Source: Caldilineaceae bacterium
GTDB taxonomy: Bacteria; Chloroflexota; Anaerolineae; Caldilineales; Caldilineaceae
DNA length: 64,000 nt
NCBI GenBank assembly: GCA_022823185.1
Contig: JAJDXQ010000010.1
Span: 159,941 to 223,940, forward strand
Direction of reading: 5' to 3'
Made by a program: the position numbers and the translations under genes
The notes under the pieces: model-generated
What the model was told of the DNA's origin: nothing
The model's database searches: none
What the model saw: only the letters and a program-made list of their open reading frames with translations
Shown: positions 34,907 through 44,896 of the stretch, in pieces
Layout: every line of letters starts with the position of its first letter
Numbering within the stretch: the stretch's first letter is position 1

Positions 34907-36368
34907 CGGTTCCCAGTCTTTCCAGCAGCAGTTCGCCGATGCGGTGGCTGGTGCCTGCGCCGAGTGTCAGCACCACGTCGCCGGCGGTCACTTCGTTGTG
35001 GAGGAGCGCGCTGGTGTCCTCGATGCCGCCGCTGTGACGGATGGAAGGGTGTGCGCTGGCTGCCGCGACTTCCGCCGCGGCCAGGGCCCTGTCGCCGCTC
35101 TCTCTGGCAGCATAGATATCGGTCACCAGAACCGCGTCCGCGTTGTCGAAGCTGCGGGCGATTTTGTGGAGCAAGGCGCTGGTGCGGCTGAAGGTATGCG
35201 GTTGAAAGACGGCCCAGATGCGCCGCTCGCCGAAGCGGTTGCGGGCCGCGGCCAGGGTTGCCTGGATTTCGGTTGGGTGATGGGCGTAATCGTCGATGAC
35301 GGTCACGCCCTGCCGGGTTCCCTTCAGTTCAAAGCGTCTGCCGATGCCCGTGTACTGGCGCAGGCTGGCCAGACATTGCGCGGCGGGCACGCCGCAGCGG
35401 CGGGCGGCGGTGAGCGCGGCCAGGGCGTTGCGCAGGTTGTGGAGGCCCGGGGCTTGCAGTTGCAGGCGTCCGATTGGCTCTCCCGCGCTGTGGACTGCGG
35501 CGGTATAGCCCCCGCTTGCGTTTACAGTTTCAGGGACGGCGCGCACGTCGCAGCCGTGATCGAGGCCGTACGTCAGCCATTCGGGGCCGTCTTCGGCTGG
35601 GCGTTCCGTGCGCAGCGCCTCCGCGCCGGGATCATCTGCGCAGGAGATCACACATCCCCCCGGGCGCACCTGGGCAAGAAAGTGGCGAAAGGCGCCGGCG
35701 AAACTGTCCGGCGTTGGATAGCAGTCGGGGTGGTCCCATTCCACATTGGTCACGACGGCCACTGCCGGCGTCAACCCATGGAACATGCGGTCATATTCAT
35801 CCGCTTCGATCACGAATGCGGTGGCGGCGCCGGCGCGGGCGTTGCCGAAGCCCGGCAGGTCGGCGCCGATGATATAGCCGGCGTCGCAGCCGTTTGCGTG
35901 CAGCGTCTGGACGATCATCGCTGTGGTCGTGCTCTTGCCATGGGTTCCGGAGACTGCGATGACATCGCGGCCAGCCAGCAGCGGCCGCAGGAAAGCCTCC
36001 CGCTTCACGACCGGGATGCCCAGTTTCCGCGCGGTCTGTCGCTCGGGGTTCGTTTCGTCGACCGCGCTGCTGATCAGGACCACGTCCGGGCGTTCCTGCG
36101 GCGGGAGACCGGCGAGCTCCTGGTGGGCTCGTTGCCGCCCGAACATTTTCGCGCCGGCGGCAGCCAGCCGGCGTGTTCGCTCGCTCTCCTGGCGGTCGCT
36201 GCCGCTGACCTGTATGCCGCGTTCGAGGAGGACGTGGGCGATGGCGGAGAGCCCGGCGCCGCCTATTCCAATCAGATGCACGTGCGGCCGTGCGCGGTTC
36301 CCGCCCTCTGTGGGCGGGGACGCTTCCAGCGCCATTTGCAACTGTTTCTGCCACCTGTCACTTTGCAT
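34899..36368 (-). CDS. murC: UDP-N-acetylmuramate--L-alanine ligase MurC
   Basis: A 489-residue Mur ligase that adds L-Ala to UDP-MurNAc. The N-terminal UDP-binding domain has HVHLIGIGGAGLSAIAHVLL, the ATP loop is AVSGTHGKSTTTAMIVQTL, the middle domain has NVEWDHPDCYPT and GLHNLRNALAAL, and the C-terminal domain begins VTVIDDYAHHPTEIQATLAA. ATG 36368 has GGAGTC six bases upstream; earlier ATGs (36380) lack one. The stop overlaps the kinase ATG by 8 bp. It follows two CvpA-like membrane genes. Confidence 0.97.
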   Translation of the reverse strand: MQSDRWQKQLQMALEASPPTEGGNRARPHVHLIGIGGAGLSAIAHVLLERGIQVSGSDRQESERTRRLAAAGAKMFGRQRAHQELAGLPPQERPDVVLISSAVDETNPERQTARKLGIPVVKREAFLRPLLAGRDVIAVSGTHGKSTTTAMIVQTLHANGCDAGYIIGADLPGFGNARAGAATAFVIEADEYDRMFHGLTPAVAVVTNVEWDHPDCYPTPDSFAGAFRHFLAQVRPGGCVISCADDPGAEALRTERPAEDGPEWLTYGLDHGCDVRAVPETVNASGGYTAAVHSAGEPIGRLQLQAPGLHNLRNALAALTAARRCGVPAAQCLASLRQYTGIGRRFELKGTRQGVTVIDDYAHHPTEIQATLAAARNRFGERRIWAVFQPHTFSRTSALLHKIARSFDNADAVLVTDIYAARESGDRALAAAEVAAASAHPSIRHSGGIEDTSALLHNEVTAGDVVLTLGAGTSHRIGELLLERLGTDG

Positions 36369-36422
36369 GGCTGACTCCATCGTTGCGGCCGGGCCGCGCG
36401 CCGGCATGGGCGTTCAGACCGT

Positions 36423-36968
36423 TCATCCGCGTACCCGCATCAGCAGCAGAATGGCGATTGGGATTACCCACGGCGTTGGTGAAGGCATGAGATTCTGGGG
36501 CAGATAACGGATAAGTTCGGCGGCGATCGGCGACAGCTCCGGGTTTATCCATCCCAGGGAAGAGAGGGGATAGCCGTATATGTGCTGGTAATACCAGAGG
36601 CTGCCGCTGATCAGATAGCCGTTGACGGCGCCGACCAGGCAACTGAGAATTGCGCCATGGGGCATCGGCCACTGCTGGCCGCTGAATGTGATGACCCGGC
36701 CCGCGTAGCCGGCAAAGATGGTCACGACAAAGATGATCAGATAGAAATTGCTCAGGAATAGTTGCTGGGCGCCCACATCCTCGGTCGAAAAGACCATTCG
36801 CCACAGGCTGTTCAGGATTGGGTTGAGTCGATCCTCGACGTAGAGCAGCAGAAAAATCGCGACGATAATGATCATGGACCGGCCCAGTTCGCGCGCGTAG
36901 CCCTGGGCCAGACCAATCAGCGTGATGATGCCAGCGATAGATCCAAAGTAGACTTCGATCAGCCCCAT
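36423..36968 (-). CDS. CvpA-like membrane protein
   Basis: A 181-residue integral membrane protein with about five hydrophobic segments: VYFGSIAGIITLIGLAQG, MIIIVAIFLLLYVEDRL, FYLIIFVVTIFAGYAGRV, AILSCLVGAVNGYLISGSLW and VIPIAILLLMRV. The start GLAQGYARELGRS after helix 1 resembles the GxxRG(L)xREL turn of CvpA-family proteins. Function is unknown; in E. coli CvpA affects colicin V export and the cell envelope. It lies between a similar gene and murC, in the same direction, 54 bp before murC. ATG 36968 has no clear ribosome binding site. Confidence 0.6.
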   Translation of the reverse strand: MGLIEVYFGSIAGIITLIGLAQGYARELGRSMIIIVAIFLLLYVEDRLNPILNSLWRMVFSTEDVGAQQLFLSNFYLIIFVVTIFAGYAGRVITFSGQQWPMPHGAILSCLVGAVNGYLISGSLWYYQHIYGYPLSSLGWINPELSPIAAELIRYLPQNLMPSPTPWVIPIAILLLMRVRG

Positions 36969-37036
36969 AACGAATTCGTTGTCAGTAGCGTTTCAAGGAA
37001 GGTCGGCGCGGGTTCAGAGGCTCCTGGGGTCGCCGG

Positions 37037-37711
37037 TTACGTCTGGCCGCGGCGCAGTGTGCTGATCACGGCCACCAGCAGCACCGTCAGAGCGATTGCG
37101 GCCAGGATCGGCTGTTGAGGCCCCAAAGTCTGCCAGATGTCGCCAAAGCTGGACTGCATCATGTCGGTCATGCTGTCCAGAAGCCCTTGCATGCCGTCGC
37201 CGGGCGAAGAGACCGACGAGACGCTGACCTCTGGAATGAAGGCGATCAGTCGCGGCGCGAATGTCGGGATGTAGAAGAGACCGTTGCCGATGCCGAACAG
37301 AGCCGCCAAGATGCCTGAAGCGCTCAGGCTGTCCGGGATCGCCTTGTTGGTCAGCAGGTAGGTAAACAGCAGCAGGCCGGCCCAGACCAGAAAGGTGACC
37401 GTGGGCTGGTCTGCATCGGAGAGCCAGTCCGAGGCGCCCAGGGTGTAGACCGGTTCGCCAATGTCCTCCCCGCCCCCGGAACGCAGTGAGGCGAGGAGTT
37501 TTGCGCCAACACTGAGGAGACCGAAGAGGACGCCCAATACCTGCCTGACGATCTCCAGGGCCAGTCCCTGATTTTGTTGCAGCAGGAAGAAGCCGCCGAC
37601 GGAGACGACCAGCACGGACAGTTCCCGGAAAAGGCCTCGTCGGAAACCGATCCATCCAAATAGGAGGACGTAGAAGACAAATGCAACTGTGCTTGGCGTA
37701 GATGCGCTCAT
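37037..37711 (-). CDS. CvpA-like membrane protein
   Basis: A 224-residue membrane protein. It begins with TVAFVFYVLLFGWIGFRRGL then FRELSVLVVSVGGFFLL, the GFRRGLFREL turn being typical of CvpA. Further helices are VLGVLFGLLSVGAKLLASL, FLVWAGLLLFTYLLTNKA and AAIALTVLLVAVIS. A Ser/Asp-rich extracellular stretch (VSVSSVSSPGDGMQG) and a Met-rich segment precede the last helix. ATG 37711 was chosen over an upstream alternative because the hydrophobic start follows at once. It lies between murG and a second small membrane gene. No defined role; envelope context suggests one in wall assembly or secretion. Confidence 0.6.
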   Translation of the reverse strand: MSASTPSTVAFVFYVLLFGWIGFRRGLFRELSVLVVSVGGFFLLQQNQGLALEIVRQVLGVLFGLLSVGAKLLASLRSGGGEDIGEPVYTLGASDWLSDADQPTVTFLVWAGLLLFTYLLTNKAIPDSLSASGILAALFGIGNGLFYIPTFAPRLIAFIPEVSVSSVSSPGDGMQGLLDSMTDMMQSSFGDIWQTLGPQQPILAAIALTVLLVAVISTLRRGQT

Positions 37712-37860
37712 TTTTTGTGTTTTCTTTCTGGGAGTCGGACACATTCCGGGTCCGTCCCACCTGTAAAGCAGCCGCGTTCTTCGACTACGTCTCTTGATCG
37801 CATTCCAAATCGTCGTCGTCCATGATCGCAGGGCGCGGCCCCGGCGGCCGTTGCGCTGCG

Positions 37861-39003
37861 CTAGCCGCGGGCCGCGAGCCGCTGTAGTTCGCGTGCGATA
37901 TTGTCTGCGGCCTGGGGTTGGGCCAGGGCGCCGGCCGCCGCCGCCATAGAGTGTCGTCGATTCTGATCCGCCAGCAGCGCCGCGATGGTCGGTTCCAACC
38001 TTTCCGTCAACTGCGCGTCCTCGATGATGGCGGCGGCGCCGGAGCCGGCCAGTTTACGGGCATTGGGGAGCTGGTGGGAGCCGGCGCCGGGCAGGGGCGC
38101 GAGCACCGATGGCAGACGCGCCAGTGGAAACTCGGCCAGGACACTGGCCCCGGCGCGGGCGAACGCCAGGTCGGCGCTGGCCAGGGCCCAGGGCATCTCT
38201 TCGTGCAGATAGGCGACGGGATGGTAGCGGTCGGCCAGGGGGTTGTCCCACAGTTCCGGTCCTTCCTGTCCGAGCAGGGGCCAGTCGCGCGTGCCGACGA
38301 CGTGCAGAATCTGACAGTCTGGCAGGAGGGCGGGGGCCGCCTGCCAGACGGCTCTGTTGATACTGCGCGCCCCCTGGCTGCCCCCGAACACCAGCAGGAG
38401 AGGCAGTCCATGCTCCAGATTCATTCCCAGCTTCCGTGTCAACTTCAGCCGCGCGGTTTGCCTGTCCTCGACGGCGTTGAGAAGCCCGGCGCGAACAGGG
38501 TAGCCGGTGACGACCGCCTTTTTGCCGAAAAAGCCGGCAACTTCGGGGAAGCTGACCGCCACCTTCTGCGCCAGAGCGCTGAGCCATTGCACCGCCAGGC
38601 CGGGCGTCATGTCGGGCAGGTAGATCATCACCGGCACGGCCCGCATTCGGCAGGCGATGGCAACCGGGGCCATGACATATCCTCCGGTTGCAAGGCATGC
38701 CTGCGGGCGAAACTCTTCGAGAACCTGGAGTGACTGGCGAATGCCTGCCAGCACTTTGGCCAGACTGCGTGATGCCATCACAGGATTTCGTCCTCGCAGC
38801 GCGCCGCTCTGGATGTTGCGGAAGGGGATTTCAGCGTCCTGCACGAGAGGGTGCTCGATGCCGGTCTGACTCCCCAGCCACAGAAGCGCCGGGCTATCCT
38901 GAGCGGTCGCGGCGTTCAGAGCGTTGATGCGTAGTTGTTCGACGACGGCGAGAGCCGGATAGACGTGTCCTCCGGTTCCACCACCCGAGATTAGAAGTCG
39001 CAT
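37861..39003 (-). CDS. murG: UDP-GlcNAc:lipid I N-acetylglucosaminyltransferase MurG
   Basis: A 380-residue GT28 glycosyltransferase that converts lipid I to lipid II on the inner face of the membrane. The N-terminal MRLLISGGGTGGHVYPALAV has the Gly-rich loop, YPVRAGLL lies in the linker, and the UDP-GlcNAc site includes LLVFGGSQGARSINRAVW and the LAFARAGASVLAEFPLARLP loop with its Glu. The start must be ATG 39003, as the Gly-rich loop begins at residue 7. The first 110 bp overlap the end of ftsW in another frame. Confidence 0.97.
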   Translation of the reverse strand: MRLLISGGGTGGHVYPALAVVEQLRINALNAATAQDSPALLWLGSQTGIEHPLVQDAEIPFRNIQSGALRGRNPVMASRSLAKVLAGIRQSLQVLEEFRPQACLATGGYVMAPVAIACRMRAVPVMIYLPDMTPGLAVQWLSALAQKVAVSFPEVAGFFGKKAVVTGYPVRAGLLNAVEDRQTARLKLTRKLGMNLEHGLPLLLVFGGSQGARSINRAVWQAAPALLPDCQILHVVGTRDWPLLGQEGPELWDNPLADRYHPVAYLHEEMPWALASADLAFARAGASVLAEFPLARLPSVLAPLPGAGSHQLPNARKLAGSGAAAIIEDAQLTERLEPTIAALLADQNRRHSMAAAAGALAQPQAADNIARELQRLAARG

Positions 39004-40267
39004 GGGCTGTTTGCCCTGGGGGGCCAGAGGATGCCCCGGATTTACGTGAGCCAAAAGCGTTGAATAGACCCCGGCTGATGCGGCCGGCCGCGGTGGTGTC
39101 CGGGCGTGCGCCGGCTTCGCGTCGACGGGGCGCGGGGGGCGGAGGCTGCCCGCGATAGCGGCTGATATTGAGCAGGATGCCGGCGGCGCCCATAGAGGTG
39201 ACAAGAGAGCTGCCGCCGAAGCTGACGAAGGGCAGGGTCACGCCTGTGGGCGGCGCGACGGCTACCGCGACGGCGATGTGAATAATTGCCTGCAGGATGA
39301 TGAGCGCGGTGATGCCCACTGCGAGCAGAGAGCCGAAGATGTCGTTCGATTCACTGGCGATACGCAGGCCGCGGTAGACAAACAGCGTGAAGAGCAGGAT
39401 CACCAGCAGCGTGCCCAGCAGCCCCATTTCTTCGCCGATCACCGCGAAGATGTTGTCCGACCAGCTCAGGGGCAGATTGCCGGGCAGCTTTTCGGTGCTG
39501 TTGCCCAGGCCGACACCAAGCGGCCCCCCTTTGACAATGGCCTGGCTGGCTTCGCGGATCTGCCATTCGGAGCTGTTCAGAGGCGACTGGATCGATTCGA
39601 GCAACGCGTTGACGCGGCGGCTGGCATAGCTGTTGCGGGTGATCACGAGCCAGAAAGTGACGAGGGCGACAAAGCCGCCCAGGATAAGCTGTTTCAGCTC
39701 TGCGCCGGCCAGGAAGAAGATGATCAGCGCGGTGGCAACGATGAGGATGGTCGTGCTGATATCCGGTTGCGCGACGATCAGCCCTGTTACGATTCCCATG
39801 AGCACGCCAAAGGGGATCAGTCCATAGTTGATATCCTTGATGCGATTGCCTTTGCTGGCCAGCCAGGTGCTGATATAGATGAGGACGATCACCTTGACAG
39901 GCTCGCTGGGTTGAACGCGTCCGCCGAAAAAGGTACGGGTGGCGCCGAAGCGGTTGTCACCCAGAAAGATGACCGCCATCAGGGAGATCAGCCCGAACGC
40001 CATCAGGGGAATGCTCCACCGCTCCCAGACCCGGTAGGGGACGAGCGCGGCGCCGACAAGGACCACGAGGCCGAGCCCGAGCCAGCGGGTCTGCAGGAAC
40101 ACATAGTAGAAGGGCGAGCCGCGGTTTTCGAGAGCCCAGGGGTAGCTGGCGCTGAAGACCATGACGAACCCGAACAGGATCAGGCAGGTGAGGACGGCGG
40201 CCAGCGCCCAATCGAAGCTGGAGCCGTATCTGCCGGTCTGTTTCGCACTGTTAACCTGAAGGGCCAT
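38894..40267 (-). CDS. ftsW: Lipid II polymerase FtsW (SEDS family)
   Basis: A 457-residue SEDS protein with about ten membrane helices, the septal glycan polymerase. Signatures are LILFGFVMVFSASYPWALE, GATRTFFGGRVQPSEPVKV, LPLSWSDNIFAVIGEEMGLL with the essential Asp/Glu-type loop, and GVTLPFVSFGGSSLVTSM. After the last helix an Arg/Pro/Ser-rich tail of about 80 residues runs into the murG gene, of which the last 36 codons overlap murG out of frame. AAGGA lies six bases before ATG 40267. The partner transpeptidase FtsI is in the same cluster. Confidence 0.96.
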   Translation of the reverse strand: MALQVNSAKQTGRYGSSFDWALAAVLTCLILFGFVMVFSASYPWALENRGSPFYYVFLQTRWLGLGLVVLVGAALVPYRVWERWSIPLMAFGLISLMAVIFLGDNRFGATRTFFGGRVQPSEPVKVIVLIYISTWLASKGNRIKDINYGLIPFGVLMGIVTGLIVAQPDISTTILIVATALIIFFLAGAELKQLILGGFVALVTFWLVITRNSYASRRVNALLESIQSPLNSSEWQIREASQAIVKGGPLGVGLGNSTEKLPGNLPLSWSDNIFAVIGEEMGLLGTLLVILLFTLFVYRGLRIASESNDIFGSLLAVGITALIILQAIIHIAVAVAVAPPTGVTLPFVSFGGSSLVTSMGAAGILLNISRYRGQPPPPAPRRREAGARPDTTAAGRISRGLFNAFGSRKSGASSGPPGQTAHATSNLGWWNRRTRLSGSRRRRTTTHQRSERRDRSG

Positions 40268-40329
40268 TGTCGTTCCTTATAGATCCGCCGCGTTGGGGCC
40301 CGCGGAGGAAAGCCGGAGAAGCGCCGCCG

Positions 40330-41913
40330 TTACTGGCCGCTTGCCACCAGATTGCGGAAATGCTCGCCGCGCTGCTCAAAGTCCTTGTAGGCGTCGTAGC
40401 TGGTGCCTCCCGGAGAGAAGAGGACAACCGTGCCCGGCGTCGCGGTCTGCCTGGCGAGGACAACGGCCTCATCGAGGCGCTGAACCACCGCGCAGCAGGG
40501 GGCGGACATACGCCGGAACGAGGCCCGTTCCCGCACTTTGTCGGCGATCATCGACCCCGCTTCCCCGAACCCGATCAGGCACTGGACGCGGTCCAACACC
40601 TCGTCGGCAAAGGCGTCCCAGGGCAGGTTCTTGTCCTTGCCTCCGGCCAGGAGAATGAGCGTCTGGGCGCCTGGGGGGAAGACCTGAAGCCCGGCGACGG
40701 CCCGTTCGGGCGCGGTCGCGATGCTGTCATTGATCCAAACGACGTTGCCCCTGGGCCGCACCTCTTCCAACCGGTGAGGCACGCCGGCGAAGGAGCGGGC
40801 CACGCGCTCCATGGCCTCCGGCGATGCGCCGGCCGCGCCGCTGATGGCCGCGGCGCCCAGCAGGTTGCTGATATTGTGCTCGCCGCGCAGCCGGACATCG
40901 GCGCGGCGGCAAAAGGGCCGGCCCTGGTAGACCAGCTCTGCGGATGTTTCGGACGCCCAGGCTCCGGACGCCGGCGCGTGGGGCTGTTCACCGGCGGCCG
41001 CGGGCGGCGGCAGCGTTTCCGAACCCTGAAGGGAGATGCGCCGGATTCGGCTGGCGGAGGTGGAGAACGGGACAGTGCGCCGGTCTTTGCCCAAGGCGGA
41101 ACGGCATTGCGCCAGGACGGGTTCGAGCGCCCAATCGGCGGGTACCGGCGCCTCTTCATTCTCCCAGCCGGCCATCTGGCCGGTCACGGGATCATCGGCG
41201 TTGAGGACCACAACGCTGGTCGGTTTGAGATGGCGCAGCAGGTTGGATTTTGCCAGGGCGTAGTCGGCCATGGACGCATGTCGATCCAGATGATTGGGCG
41301 TGATATTGAGAATGGCGGCCACGTCGGGGCCCAGGCTGTCGAACGGCCCGTAGGCGATATGCGGGTCGAACAGCTCAAGTTGAAAGCTGCTCAGCTCCAG
41401 CACCATCCAGTCATCTTCCTGGATGGTGTCGAGGCGGTCTACCAGCGGGGCGCCGATATTTCCGCCAACGTGGACGGTATGCGCGTCAGCGAAAGTCTCT
41501 TGCAACATTTCGCCGACGAGGGTCGTTGTTGTGGTTTTGCCGCTGCTGCCGGTGATGGCGATAACAGGGCAGGGCGCGAGCTGCATTGTGAGCAGGCTGT
41601 CATTGCTAAGCGGGATGCCGCGGCGGATGGCATTCTGGACGAATGGCATCTGGAGACGCACGCCGCCGCTGAGGCAGAGCAGATCGCAGTCATCGAGCAG
41701 GTTGGGTGAATGGCCGCCCAGGTCAAGTGAGACCGGGAGATCGCCCAGCTGATCCAGCTCCTCGGCCAACTTTTTTGCGGGCGCGATATCGCTGAGCGCT
41801 ACTTTTGCGCCCGCTGCCACGAAGAAGCGAGCCAAGGCCATGCCCTGACGGCCCATCCCCAGGATAACGACATTGCGTTTTTCAAAGTTGAACGTTTCGC
41901 AGTTGGCAATCAC
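40330..41913 (-). CDS. murD: UDP-N-acetylmuramoyl-L-alanine--D-glutamate ligase MurD
   Basis: A 527-residue Mur ligase that adds D-Glu. The N-terminal domain has [20 protein letters not shown], the ATP loop is [19 protein letters not shown], followed by [10 protein letters not shown] and [13 protein letters not shown], and the C-terminal domain has [18 protein letters not shown] and [18 protein letters not shown]. It is about 70 residues longer than usual because of a variable Pro/Ala-rich insert ([19 protein letters not shown]) in the middle domain. The start is GTG 41913, with AAGGAG nine bases before; an ATG nearby is out of frame. It lies between mraY and ftsW. Confidence 0.95.
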   Translation of the reverse strand: MIANCETFNFEKRNVVILGMGRQGMALARFFVAAGAKVALSDIAPAKKLAEELDQLGDLPVSLDLGGHSPNLLDDCDLLCLSGGVRLQMPFVQNAIRRGIPLSNDSLLTMQLAPCPVIAITGSSGKTTTTTLVGEMLQETFADAHTVHVGGNIGAPLVDRLDTIQEDDWMVLELSSFQLELFDPHIAYGPFDSLGPDVAAILNITPNHLDRHASMADYALAKSNLLRHLKPTSVVVLNADDPVTGQMAGWENEEAPVPADWALEPVLAQCRSALGKDRRTVPFSTSASRIRRISLQGSETLPPPAAAGEQPHAPASGAWASETSAELVYQGRPFCRRADVRLRGEHNISNLLGAAAISGAAGASPEAMERVARSFAGVPHRLEEVRPRGNVVWINDSIATAPERAVAGLQVFPPGAQTLILLAGGKDKNLPWDAFADEVLDRVQCLIGFGEAGSMIADKVRERASFRRMSAPCCAVVQRLDEAVVLARQTATPGTVVLFSPGGTSYDAYKDFEQRGEHFRNLVASGQ

Positions 41914-42040
41914 GGCGCCATTCTCCTTCCGACGTCCAGGTTCTGGCGGGAGCGTTGTCCCCTGACAGTGACCAGGCGCTGAAGACCGGCTTCCAGGAAT
42001 TGGGGTGTCGTTGGCGGCATGGAACGGATGGCGTTGGAGC

Positions 42041-43042
42041 TCAACCGTTCCACAGCGCCAGGGCCACGCCCAACATCCCACTCAACACACCGACGATCCA
42101 GAATCTTTCCTTGACCTGTGTTTCGCTCCAGCCCATTAACTCAAAATGATGGTGGATTGGCGTCATTTTGAACATGCGGATATCACGACCCAGGTAGCGG
42201 CGGCTGAATTTGGCCGAGGCTACCTGCAACAGGACCGAAACGGTTTCGGCGACAAACACAAACCCTACGACAGGAAGCAGCAGCCACTGCCCGGTCATCA
42301 GGGCGACCAGCGCAAGCGTTGCGCCCAAGGCCAGGCTGCCGGTGTCACCCATAAAAATCTCCGCCGGATGGGCATTGAACCAGAGGAAGGCAAACAGAGC
42401 GCCGACCACTGTGAAACAGAAGGCGGCCAGGTAGGTTTGCCCCTGCCTGTAGGCAATCAGCCCGTAGCTGGCAAAGGAGATACTGCTGATGCTCCCGGCG
42501 AGGCTGTCGAGCCCGTCCGTCAGATTTACCGCGTTGCTGAAACCGATGATGATCAGAATTCCCACTGGAATGAACAGCCAGCCGATCGAGACGTACTCCG
42601 GAATGCCGGGCACGCCTACGTAGTACAGATCGGGCGGCCCGAAATAGAGGATGCCGACGATAATTGCGGCAAACACAAGCTGGAATCCGCTCTTCATCCG
42701 GGCCGACATTCCCTTTCCCCTGCCGCGGAGCCCGAGCCAGTCGTCGACGGCCCCCAGTGTTGCGTGCGCGGCCAGGCAGAAGAAGAGCAACAGGGTGCTT
42801 TTGCCAATCAGGGTGAAGCCAAGCAGATTGGCCAGATTGAGCGCCCCCGTGATCAGAAGGACCGGCACGACAAAGAGCAGTCCTCCCATTGTTGGCGTTC
42901 CCGTCTTCTCCTGATGCGAGTCCGGTCCTTCCATACGCACCTGTTTGCCGATTCGATAGTGCTTCAGGAGTGTGATCAGTGGCTGGCCCCAGATCACAGC
43001 GATAAAGAAACTTAGCGTCCCCAGCACTAAGGGAGATTCCAT
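42041..43042 (-). CDS. mraY: Phospho-N-acetylmuramoyl-pentapeptide-transferase MraY
   Basis: A 333-residue polytopic enzyme with about ten helices that forms lipid I. It shows the [12 protein letters not shown] motif, the DDW pair ([10 protein letters not shown]), [36 protein letters not shown] and the cytoplasmic [15 protein letters not shown] loop. GAGAGGT lies six bases before ATG 43042. Its stop is followed after 127 bp by murD; the upstream murF ends 11 bp before the start. Confidence 0.97.
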   Translation of the reverse strand: MESPLVLGTLSFFIAVIWGQPLITLLKHYRIGKQVRMEGPDSHQEKTGTPTMGGLLFVVPVLLITGALNLANLLGFTLIGKSTLLLFFCLAAHATLGAVDDWLGLRGRGKGMSARMKSGFQLVFAAIIVGILYFGPPDLYYVGVPGIPEYVSIGWLFIPVGILIIIGFSNAVNLTDGLDSLAGSISSISFASYGLIAYRQGQTYLAAFCFTVVGALFAFLWFNAHPAEIFMGDTGSLALGATLALVALMTGQWLLLPVVGFVFVAETVSVLLQVASAKFSRRYLGRDIRMFKMTPIHHHFELMGWSETQVKERFWIVGVLSGMLGVALALWNG

Positions 43043-43053
43043 CGACGAACCTC

Positions 43054-44790
43054 TCAGCCTTCCCGGAGGCCGCCGCCGACCTCTTGTTCGGGCCTAATGC
43101 GGCGGGTGAGCTCTGGCGCCGCGTCTTTTGCCGGCTCTCGTGAAATCCTGGTGACAAGACGATCCATGCCCACGGCCCGGCTGCCTTTGACGAGCAGCAG
43201 GTCCTGCGGTTGCGCCAGCTCTTTCAGGACCGCCAGCGCCGTTTCAAAGTCGTCGGTTGCGTATACGGCTTGGGAAGGCAGGCCTGCGCTTTGGGCCTCA
43301 TCGGCGATGAGGCGGCCGAGCGCGCCGACGGTAATGAGCAGATCGGCTACGCCGCCGGCGTGGGCGCCGACCTGTTTATGGCCCTCTGCCGTGAAGGCGC
43401 CCAGCTCCCTCATATCGCCCAGAATCGCGATGCGGCGGCCGGCATGCTGTTGTTGCGGATGCTGGCCGTTGCGCGGCTGGGGCGCGCCTGCCGCTGCCGC
43501 GGACGAACCTTCCCCGCCTGCCTGGCGGCGGGTGAAGAGGTCGTCCAGCAGATTGAGGGCGGCCACGGCGCTGACAGGGCTGGCGTTATAGGTATCGTCA
43601 ATGACGGTGCTGCCGTTGATGCCCGGCATTACAACAAGGCGCAACTGGCTCGGCGCCCGCTGCAGGCCGGCGCGGATTTCCTGCCAGGAGAGATCGCTGA
43701 CAATGCCGACTGCGGCTGCGGCCAAGGCGGTATAGACCGAATGTCTGCCCAGGACGGGCACAGTGAGACGCTGGCTGTGGATGTTTCCGTCATTCTGGCG
43801 GTGATGAATGCGGAAGCGGATGCCCTCCATGCCGAGGCTTTCGACTTCGTCGGCCCACAGATCGGCGTCGGCAGAGAGGCCATAGCGGAAAGGGCGGGCG
43901 TCGGTGGCTGCGGTCATCGCGCGAACCCGCGGGTCGTCCTGGTTCAGAATGGCGATGCCCCCGTTTTGCGCGCTGGGCAGGGCTTCTACGAGCTCGGCTT
44001 TGGCGCGGGCGATGCGTTCTATCGTGCCGAGCCGCTCGAGGTGGGTTGGGCCGACATTGGTGACAACGCCGATGCGCGGCCTGGCCAGGCGGCAGAGCAG
44101 GCGAATCTCTCCCAGGTCGTACATCCCCATCTCAAGCACGGTCCGTTCGTGGTCCGTGCGCAGCCCGAGGAGGGCCATGGGCAGGCCCTGTTCGCTGTTG
44201 AGGTTGCCGGCGCTGCGATGGGTGCGGTAGCGCTGGGCGAGGACGGATGCCGCCAGCTCTTTGGTGCTTGTTTTGCCTACGCTGCCGGTCACGCCGATCA
44301 CTTGCAGATCCGGATGTGCGCGATGCAGCCGTTGGAAGGCGCCTACGGCCTGCAGGGCGGCGTTGGCGTCGGGCACAATGTAGGCGATGGCGCGGCCGGG
44401 CTCAAACTGGGCGGTTTGAAGCATATGGGGCGGGCGGGCGCGGCGGGGATGTTCTTCTTCTTTCCGCTGCTGGCCTTCGTCATGTTTGCGGCGGCAGTCG
44501 ACCAGCACTGCATTGGTTTCGCGCAGCTGTTCAAGGCCCCGCTCTTCGCAGATGATCGCGGCGGCGCCGCCGGTCAGGGCCTGGCGGATAAATTTGTGGC
44601 CGTCTGTGCGGGCGCCGCTGAAGGCGATGAAGAGAGAGCCCGCAACGGCATCGCGGCTATCCAGCACCGCGGGGCTGACGGGACGGGGCGCCAACGTCTG
44701 GGGCGGGAGGGAGCCCGTCAGCGCGTGCCACAATGTATGATGGGTGATGAAGGTTTCAACGTTTGGTCGGTCTGCCACCGAATCAGGCAC
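43054..44790 (-). CDS. murF: UDP-N-acetylmuramoyl-tripeptide--D-alanyl-D-alanine ligase MurF
   Basis: A 578-residue Mur ligase, longer than the usual 450. The N-terminal domain has [20 protein letters not shown], the ATP loop is [20 protein letters not shown], then [15 protein letters not shown] and [10 protein letters not shown], and the C-terminal domain has [18 protein letters not shown] and [12 protein letters not shown]. Extra length comes from charged inserts ([20 protein letters not shown]) and an Ala/Gln/His-rich one before GRRIAILGD. The start is a GTG (44790 or 44778). It ends 11 bp before mraY. murE, its usual neighbour and supplier of substrate, is absent here. Confidence 0.95.
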   Translation of the reverse strand: MPDSVADRPNVETFITHHTLWHALTGSLPPQTLAPRPVSPAVLDSRDAVAGSLFIAFSGARTDGHKFIRQALTGGAAAIICEERGLEQLRETNAVLVDCRRKHDEGQQRKEEEHPRRARPPHMLQTAQFEPGRAIAYIVPDANAALQAVGAFQRLHRAHPDLQVIGVTGSVGKTSTKELAASVLAQRYRTHRSAGNLNSEQGLPMALLGLRTDHERTVLEMGMYDLGEIRLLCRLARPRIGVVTNVGPTHLERLGTIERIARAKAELVEALPSAQNGGIAILNQDDPRVRAMTAATDARPFRYGLSADADLWADEVESLGMEGIRFRIHHRQNDGNIHSQRLTVPVLGRHSVYTALAAAAVGIVSDLSWQEIRAGLQRAPSQLRLVVMPGINGSTVIDDTYNASPVSAVAALNLLDDLFTRRQAGGEGSSAAAAGAPQPRNGQHPQQQHAGRRIAILGDMRELGAFTAEGHKQVGAHAGGVADLLITVGALGRLIADEAQSAGLPSQAVYATDDFETALAVLKELAQPQDLLLVKGSRAVGMDRLVTRISREPAKDAAPELTRRIRPEQEVGGGLREG

Positions 44791-44896
44791 CTTTGAACAG
44801 TTGTATACGCCTTATATTAAATCGTCAGCATGAGCGGATGCGGTTTCAAAAGTTGCGGTTTCATATCTGCGGGGGCCTCCTGCGGCCCGCTGCGGG

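Noticed and set aside
43210..44796. 528-codon open frame opposite murF
   Set aside because: Shadow frame; murF motifs on the minus strand are complete.
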